Position numbers and translations under genes: made by a program
Notes under the pieces: model-generated
The model's database searches: none
What the model was told of the DNA's origin: nothing
Seen by the model: only the letters and a program-made list of their open reading frames with translations
Assembly: GCF_003688285.1 (NCBI RefSeq)
Contig: NZ_RCNT01000003.1
Coordinates: forward strand, 255,501 to 319,500
Direction of reading: 5' to 3'
DNA from: Rhodophyticola porphyridii
GTDB taxonomy: Bacteria; Pseudomonadota; Alphaproteobacteria; Rhodobacterales; Rhodobacteraceae
DNA length: 64,000 nt
Shown here: piece after piece, positions 58,094-64,000 of the stretch
How positions within the stretch are numbered: position 1 is the first letter of the stretch
How the letters are laid out: every line of letters begins with the position of its first letter

Positions 58094-60001
58094 CGTTTCG
58101 AAATCGACGGTCGCGACACCCAGAGCCGACAATCCAGCCCCTGCTATATCGCCGGCGGTCAGCCCCGCTTCGGCATACATATCCGCCGGGCTGGCCTGGT
58201 CGATGAACGTATCGGGAAGCGTGAGCGTGCGGATCGCCAGACCCCGGTCAAGCCGCCCGGATGCCGCCAGATGGTGTAGAACCATCGCCCCGAACCCGCC
58301 GACAGCCCCCTGTTCCACCGTGATCAGAGCCTGGTGCTCCTCCGCCAGCCTGTCGATCAGACCGATGTCGAGCGGTTTGGCGAAACGGGCATCCGCGACA
58401 GTGACGGAAATGCCCTTGGCCTCTAGCTCTGCCGCAGCGTCCAGAACCTCGGACAGATGCGCGCCAAAGGACAGAATGGCCAGGTTAGAGCCTGTTTTCA
58501 CGATACGGCCCTTGCCGATCTCCAGCACATCGCCGCGCTCGGGAAGGGCGACGCCAACCCCTTCGCCACGCGGATAGCGCAGCGCGATCGGCCCGTCGTC
58601 ATGAGCGGCCATGGTGGCCATCATATGCACCAGCTCGGCCTCATCCGCGGCGGCCATGACGGTCATGTTCGGCAACGCGGCGAGATACCCGATATCGAAC
58701 GCCCCCGCATGGGTCGGCCCGTCAGCCCCCACAAGCCCTGCGCGATCGATGCAGAATCGCACCGGCAGGTTTTGCAGCGCGACATCATGCACGATCTGGT
58801 CGTAACCCCTTTGCAGGAAGCTGGAATAGATCGCGCAGAAAGGCTTCAGCCCGCCCGCCGCAAGCGCGGCGGAGAAGGTCACCGCGTGTTGTTCCGCGAT
58901 CCCCACATCGAACACCCGCGCGGGCATCGCCTTTTGCATCACATTGAGCCCGGTGCCACCGGGCATGGCCGCGGTCACGGCAACGATGCGGCTGTCCCGC
59001 TCCGCCTCTGCCAGCAAGGTAGTGCCGAAAACGGCAGTGTAGCTGGGTGCGTTGGGCTTGGATTTTGTCTGAACGCCTGTTTTCGGATCGAATTTGGCGA
59101 CGCCGTGATAGCAATCATCCGCGCCCTCCGCCGGCGCATAGCCTTTGCCCTTCACGGTGACGCAGTGGATCAGAACCGGCCCGGTGGCGCGCGCCTTCGC
59201 GGCGCGGAGCACGGGCAACAGCTGATCCATGTCGTGGCCATCGATCGGGCCGATATAGTCAAATCCCATGTGCTCGAACAACGTGCCGCTGCCATGGGCG
59301 CCGGTTACCAGTTCACGCGCCCGTTCCGCCCCGGCCCGCAAGGGGGCAGGCAGATTGCGGGCGACCCCGTCCGCGATGTCTTTCAGCGCGTGAAGGGGCG
59401 TGTTTTCATAGAGCCCGGACAGATATTTCGACATGGCACCGACCGGGGGGGCGATGCTCATCTCGTTGTCGTTCAGGATGACGAACAGGCGCCGCCCTTC
59501 GGAGCCGGCGTTGTTCAGCGCTTCATAGGCCATGCCCGCCGAAATCGACCCGTCGCCGATGACCGCGATGGCATCGCCCGTCGCCTCGCCCAGCTCGCGC
59601 GCCATGGTGAAGCCGAGTGCGGCCGAGATCGAGGTGGAGGAATGTGCCGCGCCGAACGGATCGTAGTCGGACTCGGCGCGCTTGGTGAACCCGGACAACC
59701 CGCCTTTCTGGCGCAGCGTGCGGATCCGCGGGCGGCGGCCGGTGACGATTTTATGCGGGTAGCATTGGTGTCCCACATCCCAGATCAGCTTGTCATAGGG
59801 CGTGTTGAAGACCGCGTGGATCGCGACGGTCAATTCGACCACCCCAAGGGAGGAGCCGAGATGACCCCCGGTTTCAGATACCGCCGAAATCGTCTCCGCC
59901 CGCACCTCATCGGCGCATCGGGCAAGATCCGCGTCGCTCAGGCGCCGCAGATCCGCGGGATACTGAACCGTGTCTAACACAGGTGTTATCGGTCGGGTCA
60001 T
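58079..60001 (-). CDS. dxs: 1-deoxy-D-xylulose-5-phosphate synthase
   Basis: First enzyme of the MEP isoprenoid pathway, thiamine-diphosphate dependent. 640 aa: [18 protein letters not shown], the TPP motif [18 protein letters not shown] with ILNDNEMSI, and the transketolase pyrimidine domain with [18 protein letters not shown]. The ATG at 60001 has GGGAGG upstream; an in-frame extension to 60229 is rejected. It follows pufC by 119 bases and may be read from the puf transcript. Confidence 0.95.
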   Translation of the reverse strand: MTRPITPVLDTVQYPADLRRLSDADLARCADEVRAETISAVSETGGHLGSSLGVVELTVAIHAVFNTPYDKLIWDVGHQCYPHKIVTGRRPRIRTLRQKGGLSGFTKRAESDYDPFGAAHSSTSISAALGFTMARELGEATGDAIAVIGDGSISAGMAYEALNNAGSEGRRLFVILNDNEMSIAPPVGAMSKYLSGLYENTPLHALKDIADGVARNLPAPLRAGAERARELVTGAHGSGTLFEHMGFDYIGPIDGHDMDQLLPVLRAAKARATGPVLIHCVTVKGKGYAPAEGADDCYHGVAKFDPKTGVQTKSKPNAPSYTAVFGTTLLAEAERDSRIVAVTAAMPGGTGLNVMQKAMPARVFDVGIAEQHAVTFSAALAAGGLKPFCAIYSSFLQRGYDQIVHDVALQNLPVRFCIDRAGLVGADGPTHAGAFDIGYLAALPNMTVMAAADEAELVHMMATMAAHDDGPIALRYPRGEGVGVALPERGDVLEIGKGRIVKTGSNLAILSFGAHLSEVLDAAAELEAKGISVTVADARFAKPLDIGLIDRLAEEHQALITVEQGAVGGFGAMVLHHLAASGRLDRGLAIRTLTLPDTFIDQASPADMYAEAGLTAGDIAGAGLSALGVATVDFETKNRA

Positions 60002-60120
60002 GGTCTGGGTCCTCCCCTGAAACGTCAAACGCCACGACACTCCTAAGGCGACCGCGGCGTTTGCTTGGCTTGTCTGGCTCAGCGGGCCGGTCATCCCGCA
60101 GTCACCAGGCCCGTCAGCGT

Positions 60121-61248
60121 CTATTGTTCGAAGGCGCTGTAATCGTAATCTCCGCTCGTCGTGGCAAGCTCGGGCCAGTTGTGGATCACATTCAGCCCCT
60201 CCATCGGACGCTGATAGCCCTGGTGACATGTCCGGCAGGCCGCAAGCGGCGGATCGCCATAGACAGGGCCAAGCCGCTCAGGCGGATAGACATCGGCCAG
60301 CGGCACCAGATAATCGGCATTCAACTCCTGCACCATCTGGATGCCGAGCGAGGCGGTCGCCCATTGCGGCGTGACCTGCGCGCCATCGTAGAAGGCACGA
60401 GAATTGTGGCAGAACGTGCAGTTCACGCCGAGAGAGTTGGAGATGTAGTTCATGAAGGCATAGGTCCGCTCGGTCTGCTGGATCAGCGGATCGCCGGGCA
60501 GATTTTCGACACGCGGCGCGAGATCGTGAACCGCGATCCGTTCGAAATCGAGCAGATAGGTCTCCAAATAGTCAGACGGCAGCGACGTGAAGTTGGAGGT
60601 CATCGTCACCCGGTTCTGGTTCGCAGACCATCCGGCCATGGCGCTGTTCACAGGCGAGATGCGGAACCAGATGTTGTCGGGAACATTCTGCCCGCGGTGG
60701 CAGGTGTAGCAGGTGACGCCCACCTGGGCATTGGCATTGACGTGAACATCCCAGTTTTCATTGATGCTCTGGGTCATTTCGATCATACGGCGCGCCACGA
60801 CCTTGGTATAGAGATTGTCTTCGCCGTATTCCTCCAGCGCAACGTCGCCATGGCAATAGGCGCATCCCTGATCGGGCGCGACCCATTGGGTCATCGCATT
60901 CATCAGGCGGTTGAAATTGGCGTCGGTCAGCCCGCCCAGAACCTGTACGTTCTGATATATATCGCCGGCGAGCTCTTCGCCGCGTTCCGGAACGAAAGGC
61001 TCGTCGGTGTAGAAATCGGCCACCGTCATGTCGCCCCGGCGCAGGCTGACGTCGAACTCGGGGACATACATCGCCGTCCCGCGGGGGCCGGTCTGCATGC
61101 TGCTTGTCTGAGCCGGGTTGCCAAGCCCGATGATCACCACCGCCAGGATCACCGCCGACCCCATGACCGCTATCAGAATGGCCAACCCTCTTACGCTGGT
61201 GGGGTTATCCTTGTTCCATTGGTCAAACCATTTGGGCCGAATGCTCAT
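60121..61248 (-). CDS. pufC: reaction-centre tetraheme cytochrome subunit
   Basis: 375 aa with four CxxCH heme sites (CAYCH, CYTCH, CTFCH, CRTCH) that pass electrons to the special pair. The N-terminus has a TM segment at about residues 20-41 ([20 protein letters not shown]) but no cysteine at the lipobox position. The protein is thus probably held by an uncleaved helix, not lipid. Overlaps pufM by 4 bases. Presence of pufC and absence of pufX fit the Roseobacter type. Confidence 0.95.
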   Translation of the reverse strand: MSIRPKWFDQWNKDNPTSVRGLAILIAVMGSAVILAVVIIGLGNPAQTSSMQTGPRGTAMYVPEFDVSLRRGDMTVADFYTDEPFVPERGEELAGDIYQNVQVLGGLTDANFNRLMNAMTQWVAPDQGCAYCHGDVALEEYGEDNLYTKVVARRMIEMTQSINENWDVHVNANAQVGVTCYTCHRGQNVPDNIWFRISPVNSAMAGWSANQNRVTMTSNFTSLPSDYLETYLLDFERIAVHDLAPRVENLPGDPLIQQTERTYAFMNYISNSLGVNCTFCHNSRAFYDGAQVTPQWATASLGIQMVQELNADYLVPLADVYPPERLGPVYGDPPLAACRTCHQGYQRPMEGLNVIHNWPELATTSGDYDYSAFEQ

Positions 61249-62243
61249 TGACCTGTCTCCCGGCCAAGGAAGCCTTCGTAGGTTCCATAGGCCTCATAGC
61301 CATAGGGTTCGAGATATTCGGGCGCGAAATTGTGTTCGACCGCCCAGAGGAACCAGTTATCCACCACCGTTCCCGTCAACAGTATGCCGATGCCGCCGGT
61401 GATGGGCGTCAGGACCGCGAACCACCAGGCCCATCGGTGAATGCCTTCCATCGTAGCGTTGAATCCCATGGTCCAGCGCCAGAACAGCGCGGCCCTTTCG
61501 GAGGCGGTGCCACGGTCATAGATCTGCTCAAGCTCCCGGTCGCCGCCGAAGCGGGAGACGGCGAGGATGGTCGCGCCATGCATCGCGAAAAGCAGCACGG
61601 AGCCATAAAGGAAGACGATCGAGAGGCAGTGGAACGGGTTGTAATAGAGGTTGCCGTAGCGGATCGAGAAGGCCGTCGTCCAATCCAGATGCGGGAAGAT
61701 GCCATAGGGCACGGCCTCGGACCAGCTTCCCATGAAGATGGGGCGGAACAGGCCCAGAACCAGGAACAGCCAGATGGCGGACAGAAACGCCCAGGCAATG
61801 TGTTTGCCCATCTTGTGTTCCACGGCCAGCAGATAGACTCTCAGCCACCATGTCATGACCGAGACCAGAAGGAAGAAGCTGGAGATGATGTACCAGCCGC
61901 CATCGTTGAGCGGCGGTATGCTCAGCCCGTATTCAGGGCCGGGCGGTTCCAGCGCAAGCCAGAAAAGCTGGCGGATGAACTCGGGGATCGACCAATCGAC
62001 CTGCGCCAGCATGTTCAGGCCGACAATGTTCAGCCAGAGGGTGCCGGTGGCGAGGCTGACGACCCCCGCCCAGCCGAGGTAGATCGGTCCGAGCTGGGCA
62101 TTGCCGAACCAGCCAAGCAGGGTCGAAAAACTCGCGCCCTTGGTCCGTTCCCGGGCCATGCGGTTTTCATTGTCCATCCCCATTTCAGGCGGGCCCTGAA
62201 CCTGCACCTGGGTAAAGATGTTCTGATATTCGAAATACGCCAT
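61245..62243 (-). CDS. pufM: photosynthetic reaction centre M subunit
   Basis: 332 aa, five TM helices. Pigment and iron ligands are conserved: [38 protein letters not shown] (the Glu iron ligand) and [12 protein letters not shown]-terminal extension beyond the R. sphaeroides protein (ending [17 protein letters not shown]) is typical of species with a bound cytochrome. The ATG at 62243 is favoured (SD GGAGG 9 bases away) over the ATG two codons upstream. Confidence 0.95.
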   Translation of the reverse strand: MAYFEYQNIFTQVQVQGPPEMGMDNENRMARERTKGASFSTLLGWFGNAQLGPIYLGWAGVVSLATGTLWLNIVGLNMLAQVDWSIPEFIRQLFWLALEPPGPEYGLSIPPLNDGGWYIISSFFLLVSVMTWWLRVYLLAVEHKMGKHIAWAFLSAIWLFLVLGLFRPIFMGSWSEAVPYGIFPHLDWTTAFSIRYGNLYYNPFHCLSIVFLYGSVLLFAMHGATILAVSRFGGDRELEQIYDRGTASERAALFWRWTMGFNATMEGIHRWAWWFAVLTPITGGIGILLTGTVVDNWFLWAVEHNFAPEYLEPYGYEAYGTYEGFLGRETGQ

Positions 62244-62245
62244 GA

Positions 62246-63145
62246 TCATTCGCCTCCGATCAAAGCGGGTGCGTTTGCGCCATATGTGGCCGCACCGGTG
62301 CTGTCATGGACCAGCCCGGGATCGGGCCAGATCGGCAGCTCAAGCCACCAGTTCCACCATTCCGGCCAGCCGCTTGTCCAGACCGGACCCGAGATGATGA
62401 TGCAGATCGCCGACCAGAACCCGGCGTTCAGCGCCAGAAGCAGGCCAACGCGGTGGATGCCGAGCGTTCCGATCGAATAGCCGATGAAGTCGCGGAAGAA
62501 CGTGTCTTCGTCGTCCGGCGTCTTCGCGTTTTCGCCTTTCGCGGGGTTCGCCGCCGACAGGATCAGCCCGCCATGCAGCGCCAGCGCGAGCGTCGTCGCG
62601 AAGAAGAAGCTGACCGCGATCATATGGGCCGGATTGTAATGGAAATGCAGGTAGGAATAGCCGACGTTGGAAACCCAATCGAGATGGCTGAAGATTCCGT
62701 AAGGAAAGCCATGGCCCCAGGCGCCCATCAGAAGCGGGCGGAACACCACCAGCGTGACATAGGCAAAGATGGCGACGCTGAAGGCGAAGGGCACGTGATA
62801 GCCGATGCCCAGCTTGCGGCAGATTTCCACCTCGCGCAGCGCCCAGCTGCAGAACGCGCCGACCGCACAGAAGGTGATGATCTGCCAGAGGCCACCCTCC
62901 ATCAGCGGCGCCATTCCCAGACCGTAGCTCAGGTCGGGGGGTGCGATATTGATGGTCCAGGGGTTGAAGTTGCCCTGCATCGCCGCGCCCCAGAAGATCA
63001 GGATGGTTCCCAACAGGGCGAAAAACGCGGTCGTGACGCCGAAGAAGCCGACATAGAACGGGCCGACCCAGAAATCGAACAGATCGCCGCCGATCAGAGT
63101 CCCTCCACGGACACGATATTTCCGTTCAAAGCTCAACAAAGCCAT
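62246..63145 (-). CDS. pufL: photosynthetic reaction centre L subunit
   Basis: 299 aa, five TM helices, with ligands at the expected positions (mature numbering): His153 (HLDW), His173 (NPAHM), His190 (ALHGG), His230 (GIHRVG), and Tyr162. Two features stand out. Residue L166 is His where R. sphaeroides and Blastochloris have Asn, and the C-terminus runs about 17 residues beyond R. sphaeroides L (ending [13 protein letters not shown]). Overlaps pufM start region. Confidence 0.95.
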   Translation of the reverse strand: MALLSFERKYRVRGGTLIGGDLFDFWVGPFYVGFFGVTTAFFALLGTILIFWGAAMQGNFNPWTINIAPPDLSYGLGMAPLMEGGLWQIITFCAVGAFCSWALREVEICRKLGIGYHVPFAFSVAIFAYVTLVVFRPLLMGAWGHGFPYGIFSHLDWVSNVGYSYLHFHYNPAHMIAVSFFFATTLALALHGGLILSAANPAKGENAKTPDDEDTFFRDFIGYSIGTLGIHRVGLLLALNAGFWSAICIIISGPVWTSGWPEWWNWWLELPIWPDPGLVHDSTGAATYGANAPALIGGE

Positions 63146-63220
63146 CTGTCTGTCTCCGCGTTCGGCGGCATGGGTCGCAGCAAGCGTCGTCAGCCGTCAC
63201 ACATTGGGGTTTCGATGGCC

Positions 63221-63243
63221 GCGGGCAGGATGCACCCGCCCGC
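63221..63243 (-). ncRNA. pufA-pufL intercistronic hairpin 2
   Basis: In the leftward transcript a 9-bp stem (one G-U pair, arms GCGGGCGGG and CCTGCCCGC) with a 5-nt loop forms between pufA and pufL. In Rhodobacter capsulatus hairpins at this place block 3' decay and keep the pufBA message more abundant than pufLM. Confidence 0.8.
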
Positions 63244-63265
63244 AGCGTTCTTGTTCACATGACCC

Positions 63266-63285
63266 GGCGCGTCTGGCGACACGCC
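63266..63285 (-). ncRNA. pufA-pufL intercistronic hairpin 1
   Basis: Closer to pufA (7 bases past its stop), arms GGCGTGTC and GACGCGCC form an 8-bp stem (one wobble) with a GCCA loop. Together with the second hairpin it should protect the upstream pufBA mRNA segment. Confidence 0.8.
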
Positions 63286-63291
63286 AACGGA

Positions 63292-63453
63292 TCACATGCC
63301 GCCAGCTGCCGCCGCGGCAGTCTCAAACCAGTTGAGACCGCTGGACAGAACCACCAGGTGGATCATCGCAGCCAGCAGGAAGAGGAACACGCCCTGCGCC
63401 ACGAACACGCGGCGCGGGTCGAAGATGAGCCAGATTTTATAGAACTTAGCCAT
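63292..63453 (-). CDS. pufA: light-harvesting 1 alpha polypeptide
   Basis: A 53-aa gene. It starts [20 protein letters not shown], has one TM helix (about 16-38) with the BChl ligand His32 in the AxxxH pattern (AAMIH), and ends in an Ala-rich tail. The N-terminal [16 protein letters not shown] is the LH1-alpha signature. It starts 11 bases after the pufB stop, with SD-like GAGCTGAG. Confidence 0.94.
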   Translation of the reverse strand: MAKFYKIWLIFDPRRVFVAQGVFLFLLAAMIHLVVLSSGLNWFETAAAAAGGM

Positions 63454-63464
63454 ATCTCAGCTCC

Positions 63465-63617
63465 TCAACCGAACCACGGGCGCCAGATATACGTGGCGAT
63501 ATGAGCTGCGAGGGCGATACCGGCAAAGAGCCAGAGCCCGCTCATATACACCGAGTGCAGCTCCTGCGCCTGCTCGTCGGTCAGACCCGTGAAAGACAGG
63601 TCGGAATTATCAGCCAT
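63465..63617 (-). CDS. pufB: light-harvesting 1 beta polypeptide
   Basis: 50 aa. N-terminal [20 protein letters not shown], then TM helix [20 protein letters not shown] with the BChl-ligand His and the typical ending RPWFG. The ATG at 63617 follows a strong SD (GGAGG); longer in-frame starts upstream are rejected. pufB precedes pufA as in all puf operons. Confidence 0.95.
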   Translation of the reverse strand: MADNSDLSFTGLTDEQAQELHSVYMSGLWLFAGIALAAHIATYIWRPWFG

Positions 63618-63759
63618 ATTTCCTCCGGAAGTTTGACTGATGCCGCAAACCCTGCGGCCGGGCCCCGACAAGGCCTCATTGCCCTGCCGGCATTCACCCA
63701 CCGGGTTGCCCCGGTTTGTGAAATCTCTTCGACCCTATCGGGCCAATTCGGCTCGACCC

Positions 63760-63978
63760 TCAGGCCGAGAAGATCATCGGCGTGATGATCCGCGCCTGGC
63801 TCCAGGCACGGGCCACCGGGCCCCTGTCCGTCATCGAGCCGCTGCGGATCGCCGCCAGCGCCCAGGTCAGCATCGCCAATGGCAATGCAGCCAGGAAAAT
63901 GATCGCGAAATAGATCATGAACTCCGTCTTTGGCGGCTTGTGCCGCGTGACAGGTGCATCCGAGGTGTAATCAGTCAT
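63760..63978 (-). CDS. pufQ: PufQ, bacteriochlorophyll biosynthesis-related protein
   Basis: 72 aa with one TM segment (about residues 21-45) and the conserved C-terminus GPVARAWSQARIITPMIF. PufQ stimulates bacteriochlorophyll synthesis in Rhodobacter and opens the pufQBALMC operon. The ATG at 63978 has GGGAGGGG about 6 bases upstream, so an in-frame GTG one codon earlier is unlikely. 142 bases separate it from pufB, with no gene in between. bchZ should lie just beyond the right edge. Confidence 0.9.
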   Translation of the reverse strand: MTDYTSDAPVTRHKPPKTEFMIYFAIIFLAALPLAMLTWALAAIRSGSMTDRGPVARAWSQARIITPMIFSA

Positions 63979-64000
63979 CACGCCCCTCCCTTAGGTTGAT

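Noticed and set aside
58457-59977. 506-codon open frame antisense to dxs
   Set aside because: Opposite an intact dxs; no recognisable domains.

Overview
The window is a piece of an alphaproteobacterial chromosome, most likely from an aerobic anoxygenic phototroph of the Roseobacter group (Rhodobacteraceae). The evidence is GC-rich sequence, Rhodobacter-type gene families, and about 37 kb of photosynthesis gene cluster (PGC). That cluster carries the oxygen-dependent cyclase acsF with bciE, the spheroidene monooxygenase crtA, and a reaction-centre operon that ends in the tetraheme subunit pufC rather than pufX. No bchE is visible. I see no tRNA, rRNA, insertion sequence or CRISPR array.

Region 1 (1-26.9 kb) is ordinary chromosome. 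It starts with the tail of an SCP2-domain gene, then a leftward block (ilvD, a lipoprotein, two uncharacterised proteins, fadH), a CPBP membrane protease, accD-folC, zapE and an MFS transporter. A leftward operon follows: AEC transporter, fghA, HAD hydrolase, ornithine cyclodeaminase-like enzyme and alpha/beta hydrolase. A TetR regulator lies divergent to it. A second leftward operon starts with the glutathione-dependent formaldehyde dehydrogenase (adhC) and runs through a serine hydrolase, a GNAT enzyme and a secreted protein to a NYN-domain protein. With fghA this gives a complete GSH-linked formaldehyde oxidation pair. A small I78-type inhibitor lipoprotein precedes rimP-nusA-ylxR-infB, which ends in a strong terminator.

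Region 2 (26.9-64 kb) is the PGC. tspO-crtB-crtI run leftward and crtA-bchI-bchD-bchO rightward from a shared promoter region with two PpsR boxes. A 16-kb leftward superoperon, bchF-bchN-bchB-bchH-bchL-bchM-lhaA-puhA-puhB-puhC-bciE-acsF-puhE-hemA-cycA, has almost no intergenic DNA. It makes 5-aminolevulinate, inserts Mg, forms ring E, reduces protochlorophyllide, and supplies the reaction-centre H subunit and assembly factors. Divergent from bchF, across a 318-bp region with two more PpsR boxes, are the regulators ppaA and ppsR. Then come an unexpected CDF metal-efflux gene and bchG-bch2-bchP-idi. From the right edge, pufQ-pufB-pufA-pufL-pufM-pufC-dxs run leftward. bchXYZ, bchC and crtCDEF are not in the window; bchZ would be expected just past the right edge.

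Points of most interest are five exact TGT-N12-ACA PpsR boxes, promoter geometry suggesting leaderless crtI and bchG mRNAs, a hairpin that could mask the cycA ribosome-binding site, two pufA-pufL intercistronic hairpins, a CDF transporter inside the PGC, and a PufL with a C-terminal extension and His at the L166 position. I found no clearly undescribed multi-gene system; most of the window is well-conserved biology.
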